47,792 nucleotides of DNA from IMG/VR virus record IMGVR_UViG_3300025419_000004, positions 1 through 47,792 of that record. One strand, given 5' to 3'. Numbering within the stretch: position 1 is the stretch's first letter; the number at the start of each line of letters is the position of its first letter. The notes under the pieces are model-generated. The model was not told the origin of the DNA, ran no database searches, and saw only the letters and a program-made list of their open reading frames with translations. The stretch comes from a virus. A program made the translations under genes and the position numbers. Positions 7,664 to 15,222 of the stretch are shown one piece after another.

Positions 7664-7876
7664 CTAGATTCCACTTCCGGCCTCTGCCTTTGCTTCTTCC
7701 TTTGCCTCGTCCTTGGCATTGGCGAGGCAGTTTTCGCAGGGGTCTATGTTGAGCCTCCGGTTGAAGCTGTTGTAGTGCCTGGTTTCCTCGAACTCCCCGT
7801 CCAGTATGGCGTCGCACTTGGCGCACCGGAGGTCGATGTCCAGCTCCACCTCTGCGTGCTCGGTCTTGATCGTCAT
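7664..7876 (-). CDS. Small zinc-binding protein with two CxxC pairs
   Basis: A 70-residue protein with CAKC near residues 18-21 and CENC near 47-50, enough to hold one zinc ion, followed by an Ala/Glu/Lys-rich helical tail. The acidic N-terminus (TIKTEHAEVELDIDL) is beta-like. Its start codon overlaps the stop of the RNA ligase gene by ATGA, so the two are co-translated. Role unknown; a nucleic-acid-binding partner of the ligase is only a contextual guess. Confidence 0.65.
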   Translation of the reverse strand: MTIKTEHAEVELDIDLRCAKCDAILDGEFEETRHYNSFNRRLNIDPCENCLANAKDEAKEEAKAEAGSGI

Positions 7877-8487
7877 GGTCCCCCCTCTTCACAATATTTC
7901 CTTGCGACCTCCCTGCCGAACGCCTCGTCCAACCTCCTGAGGTAGGCGAGGGTCTTTATCTTCGCCATCCACCCGTCGCCCTTGGCCACGACCCCCTCGA
8001 CGACCGGGTAGGCCCCGTTGCGGACGTCGTTGATGAACTGCCTCCCCATGTTCCCCTGGTAGACAACCTCGGCGGCAAAGGGCAGGCCGCCGAAGGTCTC
8101 GACGAATTGCCGGGGGGCCATGATGCCCCGCTTGTAGAGGCATACGTCGATGAGCCTGAGCTCCTTCGGCTCGTCCAGCTTGTGGATGCCCGCGAACGAC
8201 GAGGGGCCGAAGAACTCGGTGAATGCCGTGACGCGCTGGACGCCCCACTCCGCCTCCCGGCACCTGCGGACCACCTCGTCCCCCATGCCGCCGAGGAACA
8301 GGGGGATGGCCTGCCCATAGAGGGGGTCGGAGGCATCGAACAGCTCGGTCCGGGTGCCGAACTTGTGCCATCCCCGCTTGGAGGACCACTCCCACCGGAG
8401 GTTGGAGCCGTCGTACTTGACGAAGGCTATGCACGGCACTCCCAGCGGGGCGCGGGCGCTGCCCGGTATCTCGGGGTACTGCTTCAC
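7873..8487 (-). CDS. RNA ligase family nucleotidyltransferase
   Basis: A 204-residue protein with covalent-nucleotidyltransferase motifs: motif I KYDGSN with catalytic Lys24, GTRTE near residues 44-48, FFG near 92-94, EGVVAKG at 164-170 (motif IV) and AKIKT at 175-179 (motif V). This is the RNA-ligase (T4 Rnl2-like/DRB0094) arrangement, lacking the extra domains of DNA ligases. It would seal nicked RNA through an adenylylated lysine. The GTG start overlaps the upstream stop as GTGA, which settles the start. In a phage with six tRNAs a role in repairing cleaved tRNAs is plausible but inferred. Confidence 0.82.
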   Translation of the reverse strand: MKQYPEIPGSARAPLGVPCIAFVKYDGSNLRWEWSSKRGWHKFGTRTELFDASDPLYGQAIPLFLGGMGDEVVRRCREAEWGVQRVTAFTEFFGPSSFAGIHKLDEPKELRLIDVCLYKRGIMAPRQFVETFGGLPFAAEVVYQGNMGRQFINDVRNGAYPVVEGVVAKGDGWMAKIKTLAYLRRLDEAFGREVARKYCEEGGP

Positions 8488-9035
8488 GAGAGCACCACGA
8501 TGCACGCCACTACCACCAGGACGATCATGAATATGCTGAGGAAAACCCCGCTCATGGTCCTTGCGTCGCCGGAAGCAAACTTGTAGGCGGGATGGTCGGC
8601 GTACGTCTTCTTCCTGGAGTACCATGGCCCCTCCACGGTGGCGAGCACCCGGTACCCTATGAACAACCGCTTGTAGAGATGGAACCACACGCCCAGCCCT
8701 ATTATCAGGAACGGAATGCCGAGGCCGATGCGGAGTGCGTCCCCCCCGATTATCTTCCAGGCGATCATCACCATGACGAAGGTCCCCACCCTGGTCGCCC
8801 CGAACTTGTTTGTCGTGTCCACCACGGCGTCGAGGCCTTCCTTCGTGGCGATGCCGATCTCCTTGCCGATGCCTATCCATTGGTTGAACTCGGCCGGTGC
8901 CTGGTGCGCAAGCCCCTCCGCCGAGACGTACCGCTTCGGGACCGTCACCAGGGTGTCCAGGTCGTTGGCTCCCTGCGGGAACGCCATGGCGGCGGCCAGC
9001 AGGACGAGAATCGGGAACAGAAACAGCGTTTTCAT
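8484..9035 (-). CDS. Signal-peptide-bearing membrane protein
   Basis: A 183-residue protein with an N-terminal signal or anchor (TLFLFPILVLLAAAMAF), a hydrophilic segment, and three further hydrophobic helices (GTFVMVMIAWKIIGG, IGLGIPFLIIGLGVWF, VFLSIFMIVLVVVACIVVL). ATG 9035 follows GGAGAGGAGA closely and is preferred over an in-frame ATG at 9062. It lies between NadV and the RNA ligase in the same operon. Topology suggests an inner-membrane protein; no family recognised. Confidence 0.65.
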   Translation of the reverse strand: MKTLFLFPILVLLAAAMAFPQGANDLDTLVTVPKRYVSAEGLAHQAPAEFNQWIGIGKEIGIATKEGLDAVVDTTNKFGATRVGTFVMVMIAWKIIGGDALRIGLGIPFLIIGLGVWFHLYKRLFIGYRVLATVEGPWYSRKKTYADHPAYKFASGDARTMSGVFLSIFMIVLVVVACIVVLS

Positions 9036-9065
9036 TGGTTTTCTCCTCTCCGTTTTTTCCATGTG

Positions 9066-10484
9066 CTACTCCTCTTCCGTATACCTGTCGAAGCTGGCGG
9101 CCAGCTTGCGCACCTCTTCGAGCGTGTAGGACTTCAATATCCTCCCGTCCTCGAACACCGTGTGCAGGAGGTTCCCGGCCTCGTTGTTCTTCCATCCGTG
9201 CTGGGCCACGCGAAAGTCCTCTTTGCCATGCATGAGGAGGTCGAACCGGCCCCCGATGGACGCCTTGCCCGGGTCCGCCGTGGTGGTTTTGTACACGTCG
9301 AACCATTCGCCGCCGCGCCTTACCGCCGAGCACTTGATTGCGAAGCGCATCGTGTCGCGGTTCTGCTGCTGGAGGAGCGCGCCGCCCATGCCATAGCCCC
9401 AGTTGTCCATGGACCACCCGGCCCGGGTGAGGTGCGAGTTGATGCGGAGGATGTTCTGGTAGTTGACGCCGTCCCCCTGGATGACCCTGACCTTCGGGTT
9501 CAGCACCCTCCATCCCTTCTGGTTGGTGTCGAACCCGAACTTCTCCGCCAGGGCGTTGAAGATGTCCTCAATCACCACGCAGGGGTCGCCGGAATCCGGG
9601 CGCAGGACGACGGTGCCGTTCCTTTGCAGGACTTTGTCCCGCAGCTTGCCCCCGAAGATTTCCGACACCGCATGGTGGGCGTCGTAGCTGTCGACGACGC
9701 ATGCCGCCAGGGGCGTGGGGCTCCTGCCCAGCATGTTGGCATATGCCTCGGCCTCGTGCGCCTCCCCCCAGGACGTGACGGTCGAGTGCTCCATCGCGGG
9801 GATGGAGAATCCCGCCATGGGGGCAGCGTAGTACCCCCGCAGGAGGGCGAGCGCCGCCATGGTGTCGGTACCAAGGAAGTTGACCAAGTGCGCCGCCCCG
9901 CCGATGGCTGCGGTCTCCTCCGAAGACACCCCCCGGTAGCCGAAGTCATGCAGCTTAAAGGGCAGGAGGGCGGGGTCGCCGGTGCGGACGAGGTCCTTGC
10001 CGATGGCCTGCTTGATCTCGAAGGAAAGGGTCCCGACCGTGATCGGATACCACACCTTGAGCAATAGGGTCTCCGCCCAGTTGGTGAGCCATGGGAACTC
10101 GGGATTCGTGTTCTCGACGGTCATGAGGACGTTCTTGACCGGCACCACCATGCCCTCCGGCACCGCCCTTACGCGGAGCGGCAGGCTGCCGTCGTGCTTC
10201 TCCAGGAGGCGCATCCAGCCTTCCCGGTTGAACACCCGGTAGTCCCCGAAGTGCTCCTTGGCCAGCTCGCTTGCCTCGTTGACGTCGCTCCTGTTGAAGA
10301 CCTCCCCCTCGAAGTATGCCTTGAGGATGTACTGGAGCCCGAAGAACAGGGTGTGCTTCCAGAAGCCGCCCCGGGACATCAGGTATGAATAGACGTGCTC
10401 GACGTCCGGGGGGTACTGGAACCAGTGCGACAGCTTGTAGCTGTCGGTCCTGAGCAACGGATTGATCCAAAGCCTTTTCGGCAT
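9066..10484 (-). CDS. nadV: Nicotinamide phosphoribosyltransferase (NadV/NAMPT)
   Basis: A 472-residue full-length NAMPT, which joins nicotinamide and PRPP to make NMN. Key residues of the family are in place: DSYKLSH (14-20), HDFGYRGVSS with Asp180, EHS with the catalytic His233, VLRPDSGDP with Arg295 and Asp297, IQGDGV (336-341) and the phosphate-binding GYGMGGALLQ (363-372). GAGGAGGAAGGC precedes the ATG, and a short CCCCG/CGGGG hairpin sits about 20 nt further upstream. NatV lies two genes upstream in the same operon, so the two could turn nicotinamide into NAD+. Phage KVP40 has the same enzyme pair. Confidence 0.95.
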   Translation of the reverse strand: MPKRLWINPLLRTDSYKLSHWFQYPPDVEHVYSYLMSRGGFWKHTLFFGLQYILKAYFEGEVFNRSDVNEASELAKEHFGDYRVFNREGWMRLLEKHDGSLPLRVRAVPEGMVVPVKNVLMTVENTNPEFPWLTNWAETLLLKVWYPITVGTLSFEIKQAIGKDLVRTGDPALLPFKLHDFGYRGVSSEETAAIGGAAHLVNFLGTDTMAALALLRGYYAAPMAGFSIPAMEHSTVTSWGEAHEAEAYANMLGRSPTPLAACVVDSYDAHHAVSEIFGGKLRDKVLQRNGTVVLRPDSGDPCVVIEDIFNALAEKFGFDTNQKGWRVLNPKVRVIQGDGVNYQNILRINSHLTRAGWSMDNWGYGMGGALLQQQNRDTMRFAIKCSAVRRGGEWFDVYKTTTADPGKASIGGRFDLLMHGKEDFRVAQHGWKNNEAGNLLHTVFEDGRILKSYTLEEVRKLAASFDRYTEEE

Positions 10485-10520
10485 GCCTTCCTCCTCGTCT
10501 TTATGCCCCCGTCCGCGGGG

Positions 10521-10712
10521 TCAAATCCTGTCCCGCGAGTCGTCCCAGGGGTCGCCGGACGCCACCAGGTCTTGGATGTCCTTCTCGATGGCGTCCAGGC
10601 GCTTCTGTTCTTCCGGCACAAGCCCGCCCTTCTCGGCTTGTCTTTCCAGGACTCTCTTTGACGCCTGGAGCGACTCCAGGCGGTTGTGCGCTGCCCTTGC
10701 CAATATGCCCAT
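10521..10712 (-). CDS. Small helical protein between nadV and natV
   Basis: A 63-residue protein, almost wholly helical and charged (ARAAHNRLESLQASKRVLER, then EEQKRLDAIEKDIQDLV), likely a short coiled coil. It starts 1 nt after the natV stop and precedes nadV by 36 nt, so it is embedded in the NAD-salvage operon. Whether it binds either enzyme cannot be told from sequence. Confidence 0.6.
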   Translation of the reverse strand: MGILARAAHNRLESLQASKRVLERQAEKGGLVPEEQKRLDAIEKDIQDLVASGDPWDDSRDRI

Positions 10713-10713
10713 T

Positions 10714-11664
10714 TCAGTCTCCTTCTTCCGTTCCGATGAATTGCCCGCCTAGGGCCCTGCGGGCCGAGGCATGGAGCATCTCGAACAGGGGCTTGTGCTC
10801 CTCCTCGATGTCCGCCTCCGTCACCGCAGCAAGGTCGAACCACCGGCATTCGGCGAGGTCGTCGGCGGCCCTGCCGCCCAGGGTCGTGGACCATGCGACG
10901 AAGAACAGGGTCTTCATGCCCTCGGACTTCTCCGCCTTCCAGCGCCAGCTCTCTATCCGCGAGGAGCCGACGTACCCGATGCCCGACACGTCCAGTCCCG
11001 TCTCCTCGAAGGCCTCGTCCTTGACGTCCTGCTCGAAGGTGGGGGTGAGGGGCTTGGCATGTCCCCCGACGAACCTCCATCCGACGTCCTCGGCCTTCTT
11101 CCCGAGCAGGATGGATACCCCGCCGTCCCCCCTGGCATGCAGGATGGCGACGTCGACCGTGGTGATGCAGCGGGGGTATAGCTGGTTCATGGCATAGATG
11201 ACGCCCGCCCGGAACTTGGGGTCCTCCATGACCTCGTTGGTCAGCTTCTCCCGGATGTCCGTGGCCGAAAGGGACGTCGGGACCTCGACGTCCAGCTCCT
11301 TGACCCCGTGCCTGCCGTGGTAGAACGGGGCGAAGCTTTCCCTGGAACCGTACAGCACGATCTCGGCTGGCACGCCGCCCACGGCATCGTCGATGCGGGC
11401 GTCCAGCTCGGTGCTCCATTCCTCGTCCGTCTTCTTGTCCTGGAGGGGGAGGACGGTGAAGTCCGGGAACTTGGCCTGCACCATCTTCCTGCGGGTCTCG
11501 AAGTCCAGCGGATCGTGCCGGGTGGGCCCGACCTTGGTGCATCCCAGGAACACGATGACGCGGCTGTGCCGCCCGCGGACCACGCGGAACAGCTCCATGT
11601 GCCCGTCGTGCAGCTCGTGGACCTGGAAGCGGCCGACCACCACGCCGAAAGACGGCTTATTCAT
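10714..11664 (-). CDS. natV: Bifunctional NMN adenylyltransferase / Nudix hydrolase (NatV, NadM-Nudix type)
   Basis: A 316-residue two-domain enzyme. Residues 1-165 are NadM-like: GRFQ (11-14), HDGH (19-22, the HxGH nucleotidyltransferase motif) and SATDIR (133-138). It would make NAD+ from NMN and ATP. Residues 170-316 are Nudix-like, with a box ending in EAFEETGLD (217-225); the first Gly/Glu positions are degenerate. In known NadM-Nudix proteins the second domain hydrolyses ADP-ribose. ATG 11664 has GGAGG seven nt upstream; the 8-nt overlap with the preceding gene indicates coupling. Together with NadV it forms a two-step salvage path from nicotinamide. Confidence 0.92.
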   Translation of the reverse strand: MNKPSFGVVVGRFQVHELHDGHMELFRVVRGRHSRVIVFLGCTKVGPTRHDPLDFETRRKMVQAKFPDFTVLPLQDKKTDEEWSTELDARIDDAVGGVPAEIVLYGSRESFAPFYHGRHGVKELDVEVPTSLSATDIREKLTNEVMEDPKFRAGVIYAMNQLYPRCITTVDVAILHARGDGGVSILLGKKAEDVGWRFVGGHAKPLTPTFEQDVKDEAFEETGLDVSGIGYVGSSRIESWRWKAEKSEGMKTLFFVAWSTTLGGRAADDLAECRWFDLAAVTEADIEEEHKPLFEMLHASARRALGGQFIGTEEGD

Positions 11665-11923
11665 GCGGCCTCCGTCGCTTTTGCGTTCTGGGGGCCTCGG
11701 GCAAATCGGCCCAGTGCGAGACCTCTTCCTCATAGAAGGTCGAGCCCTGCAGGGATACGAATACGGGAAGATTGTAAGCGTTCAAGAAATACCTGCCAGC
11801 GCAAACGGTATGTCGCTTGTTGTTGCTAGGAACGTTGAAAAGCACTGGGGCGTAGCCGCTGCCGACCTGGATTTCAGGCTTGCCTTCCTTGAGCGTCCTC
11901 CAATGTATTTGAACGGTAGTCAT
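11657..11923 (-). CDS. Hypothetical protein (88 aa)
   Basis: An 88-residue protein starting MTTVQIHWRTLKEG with a beta-rich middle (AGRYFLNAYNLPVFVSL) and basic C-terminus (RTQKRRRPHE). No motif is recognised. Its ATG overlaps the upstream stop by ATGA and its end overlaps the natV start by 8 nt, placing it tightly in the NAD-salvage operon. No function can be proposed. Confidence 0.6.
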   Translation of the reverse strand: MTTVQIHWRTLKEGKPEIQVGSGYAPVLFNVPSNNKRHTVCAGRYFLNAYNLPVFVSLQGSTFYEEEVSHWADLPEAPRTQKRRRPHE

Positions 11924-12165
11924 TCCACCCTCCGTCCGTTGCCGATGATTTCGTATTCGATCAGTTCCTTGGTGCCGTGCTGCGGAAGGACGGCGAACTC
12001 CCTTACGGCCTTGTCCCTTTCCATGACGAAGCCGTAATCGGCGACGCCCCAGTAGCCCTCCCCGCCGTCCCCGTGGCCCGGCATCCAGTCCACCCAGGGT
12101 GGCCCTTTGAACATGAACACGTCCACTTCGTTCCTTACTGCTCCGGTCCCGACCCACAGCTTCAT
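11920..12165 (-). CDS. Hypothetical protein (81 aa)
   Basis: An 81-residue protein (KLWVGTGAVRNEVDVFMF at the N-terminus, then PPWVDWMPGHGDGGEGYWG) of mixed beta and loop character, without known motifs. GGGAG precedes the ATG at 12165, and both ends overlap neighbours by ATGA. Phages often carry such short Trp/Gly-rich proteins of unknown function in early operons. Confidence 0.6.
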   Translation of the reverse strand: MKLWVGTGAVRNEVDVFMFKGPPWVDWMPGHGDGGEGYWGVADYGFVMERDKAVREFAVLPQHGTKELIEYEIIGNGRRVE

Positions 12166-12473
12166 GATTTGCTCCCTTCCTGGGGCGGTATGCGCCCGTA
12201 GGAAAATTCTATCCCGGCATATTCCTCGGGGTTCGCCAGCACCACCCTGAGGCCGCGATCCAGGCCGCGCTGGTCGATGGGATACATGCCGTGGATGCCG
12301 TTGTGGACCTGGACATACGAACCCACGTACGAGTTTCCCGGCCATCGTTCGAGGATTTCCCGCTCAAGGAGGTGGAACAGCCACTCCCCGCAGTACGCAT
12401 GGTGGACCCTGACGACCTTGCCGAAGGACGGCCTGAGGTCCTCGACCTTCTTTATCTCCAAGCCAACGTCCAT
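12162..12473 (-). CDS. Hypothetical protein, first gene of the NadV/NatV operon, probably leaderless
   Basis: A 103-residue protein starting MDVGLEIKKVEDLRPSF. It has aromatic and His-rich stretches (VHHAYCGEWLFHLLE) but no motif I can name. The ATG at 12473 lies 7 nt after the TATAAT at 12486-12481, so transcription would begin at or next to the start codon, giving a leaderless mRNA. The in-frame ATG at 12482 falls inside the -10 box and is rejected. It is followed by the genes leading to natV and nadV. Confidence 0.6.
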   Translation of the reverse strand: MDVGLEIKKVEDLRPSFGKVVRVHHAYCGEWLFHLLEREILERWPGNSYVGSYVQVHNGIHGMYPIDQRGLDRGLRVVLANPEEYAGIEFSYGRIPPQEGSKS

Positions 12474-12480
12474 CGCCTGC

Positions 12481-12515
12481 ATTATACACCCTTCCGTGTA
12501 TGAATTCGTGCAATT
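12481..12515 (-). promoter_or_regulatory. Promoter for the NAD-salvage operon
   Basis: The -10 box TATAAT (12486-12481) is perfect and preceded by GTG. At the 29-nt position used by the other promoters the minus strand reads AATTGCACGAATTC, keeping AAT and the later AATT but not the CCC. Expected initiation is at about 12473, coinciding with a start codon. Confidence 0.6.
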
Positions 12516-12541
12516 CCGGCAGTGGGGACGCTTCCGTGCAT

Positions 12542-13522
12542 TCAGTCCTTGAAGCCCACGGGCGACGCATCTTCGTTGTTCTTGGGCTTTACCCTCATGG
12601 CCTTGAGCCTCTCCAGCGTCTCGCCGAACGACCGGTCGAGGCATTGCGTCGCCGCGACGACCTCCCGCAGGTGCGCCACGCTGAGGCCCTCCGTCTCCTT
12701 TGCCCACGTCCGGATCGTTTCCTCGGGCACCCTCCCCTTGAGGATGTGCTCGAAATACTTGACCCTTGCCCGTTCGTCCGGCATGCGGACCTTGATGACC
12801 TCGTCGAACCGGCTGGGCCGGTTGACGATCCTCGGGCCCAGGAGGCCGGGATAGTTGGTGGTGGCGAGGTACACGACGTTGTTCACTTGGTCCTCCCCGT
12901 CCAGGAGGGCAAGGAGGCTGTGCTCCCCATAGGCGGAGATGAGCTCCTCGATGTCCTCTATGACGATGATGAGCGGGCGGGAGGGCTCGATTTTGCGGAG
13001 GATGCTGAGGGCCTTGCTGCACATCTTCGGGTTGTCGCACAGGACGACTATCCCGCCTCGGGACACGAGCTTCCGCATCAGGATGCTCACGGCGACGGTC
13101 TTCCCGGATCCCGCGGGGCCCCAGAGGAGGATGCCCCGCTTGAACAGGATGCCCCTTTCTTCGAAGCGGTGCTTCGACTCCCAGAACTTCTCGATGGACC
13201 CCACCACCCTGGCGGTGACGGTCTCCCCGAGGTCGATGATGGCGTCCGTGAGGGGGTTGGACTTGACGAAGAGGAGCATCCCGTCCGGGGTCCTGTCCAG
13301 CTTGTACACGTCCGGGGGCAGGGAGCCCTCGGTGTGCGAGGCGGCCGAGAATGCCCCGTTGGAAAGGACCTGCCACTGGCAGTAGCTGTACGGCCATTCG
13401 TTTTTGGGCCTCCCTTCCGGGGCGTCGCCGGTGGCCGGACCGTCGTTCTGCGCGATGGTCCGGTTGGGACGGTCTGGCTTCTCGTCCAGCAGCTCCTGAA
13501 GTTCCTGCATGTCGTCTGCCAT
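12542..13522 (-). CDS. AAA+ ATPase
   Basis: A 326-residue protein with a C-terminal AAA+ module: Walker A GPAGSGKT (135-142), Walker B IIVIEDIE (185-192), sensor-1 ATTN (220-223) and an arginine-finger region RPSRFD (235-240). The layout resembles BCS1/FtsH-type AAA proteins. The N-terminal 120 residues lack a protease, nuclease or membrane segment. It lies just downstream of the LemA-like and TPM-like membrane genes and may act on proteins in that complex; that link is contextual. GGAGG lies 8 nt before the ATG. Confidence 0.85.
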   Translation of the reverse strand: MADDMQELQELLDEKPDRPNRTIAQNDGPATGDAPEGRPKNEWPYSYCQWQVLSNGAFSAASHTEGSLPPDVYKLDRTPDGMLLFVKSNPLTDAIIDLGETVTARVVGSIEKFWESKHRFEERGILFKRGILLWGPAGSGKTVAVSILMRKLVSRGGIVVLCDNPKMCSKALSILRKIEPSRPLIIVIEDIEELISAYGEHSLLALLDGEDQVNNVVYLATTNYPGLLGPRIVNRPSRFDEVIKVRMPDERARVKYFEHILKGRVPEETIRTWAKETEGLSVAHLREVVAATQCLDRSFGETLERLKAMRVKPKNNEDASPVGFKD

Positions 13523-13537
13523 TGTGTGTCCTCCGGA

Positions 13538-14116
13538 CTACTTGTTGAACAGGTTGAGCTCCGGTGCCCGCTTGGTGTCGAAGTCCTGCTCCGTCTTGGT
13601 GCTGGTCACGATGTCGTACTTCGACAGGTCGATGTGCGGGTAGTGGGCGACCAGGTTGTAGAAGCGCCCGTGCATGGTGCCGGTCAGGAGGTTCTGGTAC
13701 TCCTGCTTCCTGGACACCAGCTCGGTCTGCGCCTGGGCGAACTGGTTGTGGAATATCTCCACGGCCTGCTGGATGTCCCTGTACACCGAGGCGTCGATGG
13801 TCGGGTTCTGCTCCTTGATGAACTGGAGCAGCGCCTGGGAGCCGTTGGGGCCGTAGCGCCCCTTCATGACCCCGTCGTAGACGTCCTTCATCTGCCCTAT
13901 GTACTCCTTGGGCACCTGGGCCTTCTCCATGACCGTCTTCCAGCCGTTGTCGTACACGTTCTTGTTGTTGGTCCAGGCGGCCACGATGCCGTTCTCGGAC
14001 CGGTTGGCCTCGTTTCCAAAGTTGACGTATCCGAACGCCAGGGAGGTCGCAAGCAAGACGGCAATCCCGACAATGATCCCGACGATTGTAAGCACGGTGA
14101 TGGCTGTTTTCGACAT
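13538..14116 (-). CDS. LemA-like membrane-anchored protein
   Basis: A 192-residue protein with one N-terminal membrane helix (AITVLTIVGIIVGIAVLLA) followed by a long helical domain. The order of features (short anchor, YVNFGNEANRSENGIVAAW, long helices, NLLTGTMHGRFYNLVAHYP, then ELNLFN at the end) matches the LemA family, which forms four-helix bundles facing the periplasm or outside. Start 14116 follows GGGAGAAAAC. LemA proteins in bacteria often sit next to TPM-domain proteins, as here. Role in phage biology unknown; envelope modification is possible. Confidence 0.65.
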   Translation of the reverse strand: MSKTAITVLTIVGIIVGIAVLLATSLAFGYVNFGNEANRSENGIVAAWTNNKNVYDNGWKTVMEKAQVPKEYIGQMKDVYDGVMKGRYGPNGSQALLQFIKEQNPTIDASVYRDIQQAVEIFHNQFAQAQTELVSRKQEYQNLLTGTMHGRFYNLVAHYPHIDLSKYDIVTSTKTEQDFDTKRAPELNLFNK

Positions 14117-14127
14117 AGTTTTCTCCC

Positions 14128-15222
14128 TCAATAGTAGCGATGGTAGCTACGGTAGTGGCCGCAGCCGCCGCAGTAGTCCCCGCGCAGGTTGGCGGACGCG
14201 AAGGCCGTCGCCAGCACGGTGACGCACTCCAGGAACAGTATGATGCCCAGGGCCCGGCCCCCCGGCTGGTGGCTGGCCGCGAGGTACTTGAGGTCCCTCA
14301 TGTGGCGGCGCTCGAACCTGCCCTGGACCTCCTTGCGCACGGCCCCCATGATGTCGTCCCTCCGGTCGAGGGTGCCTATGGCCTGTATGTCGTCCCGCAG
14401 CACCACCTTGAGGTCCTCGGCGGTGGACCACGACACGATGCGCACCCATGAAATCTTGGGATAGCGGGTGGTGCCGATCAGGACTATGAGGTCGTTCTTC
14501 TTGCCCCCGACCCATTCCTTTTCGAGGGCGTACTGGTAGCGGGGATCGTCCGTGAACGCCAGGACGACGATGACGTTGACCTGCTTGGCGGCCCCCAGGT
14601 CGGCATTCAGCCTGTCCAGAAGCCATTGCCAATCCTTCTCGCCCCGCACGGGCACCGCCCCGCCCAGGAGGAACCGGTTGCACCGGTAGTAGTCGTAGAC
14701 CTCGCCCGGGTACGGGGGCACGAGGCCCGAGAAGCCCTCGGGGGCGTCGTGGTGGAGCAGGATGCTGTCCGTGGCGGCCAGGAGGTAGTTGGTGAACTCA
14801 CGAGTCTCGGCGGTTGGTTCGCCGACGTAGGCGGCGTCCCATCGGGGGGGCTCCAGGAGCCCCTGGCGGTCGGCGGTGGGTATACCGACGACCTTGCCAG
14901 TGGAGAAGTGCAGGTTCCAGTCCACGTCGTAGAAATGCTCGTAGCAGGTCTGGCAGTGCGAATGCCCGTCTTTGTCGGTGTGGCAATTGCAGTCATAGGA
15001 ATGGCGGCATGAAACCACATCGCGAGTCTTGGCGACAATGCACCCGTTCCATATCTCGGTATCGGACGTCGCACTCCAGAACTCAACGGCCAGGCCGCCG
15101 AGCGAGAGGAGCACGCAGGCCCCCACGGCAACCAGGAACGCCGCGATGCCGAACCTCTTGTCGACCGCCCGCGCCATCAGGCACAGGATGATCGGGACGA
15201 TCAGGAGCAGGGCAAGGTACAT
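14128..15222 (-). CDS. Membrane protein with TPM-like domain and Cys/His cluster
   Basis: A 364-residue protein with two N-terminal membrane helices (about 3-17 and 26-45), a soluble region, and a third helix near 325-345. Residues 72-93 hold a dense Cys/His cluster (CRHSYDCNCHTDKDGHSHC), probably metal binding. Residues 205-300 resemble the TPM (YgcG/Psb32) domain: YALEKEWVGGKKNDLIVLIG, then EDLKVVLRDDIQAIGTL. Its neighbour is LemA-like, a pairing known from bacteria. The ATG is 4 nt after GGGAGG and overlaps the upstream gene by 22 nt. Confidence 0.6.
   Translation of the reverse strand: MYLALLLIVPIILCLMARAVDKRFGIAAFLVAVGACVLLSLGGLAVEFWSATSDTEIWNGCIVAKTRDVVSCRHSYDCNCHTDKDGHSHCQTCYEHFYDVDWNLHFSTGKVVGIPTADRQGLLEPPRWDAAYVGEPTAETREFTNYLLAATDSILLHHDAPEGFSGLVPPYPGEVYDYYRCNRFLLGGAVPVRGEKDWQWLLDRLNADLGAAKQVNVIVVLAFTDDPRYQYALEKEWVGGKKNDLIVLIGTTRYPKISWVRIVSWSTAEDLKVVLRDDIQAIGTLDRRDDIMGAVRKEVQGRFERRHMRDLKYLAASHQPGGRALGIILFLECVTVLATAFASANLRGDYCGGCGHYRSYHRYY

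Noticed and set aside
8592-10067. A 491-codon plus-strand open frame opposite nadV
   Set aside because: nadV carries all catalytic residues of its family on the other strand; the opposite frame has no motif or start signal.
12474-12482. Upstream ATG for the first gene of the NAD operon
   Set aside because: This ATG is part of the TATAAT-G promoter sequence, so it would not be in the transcript.
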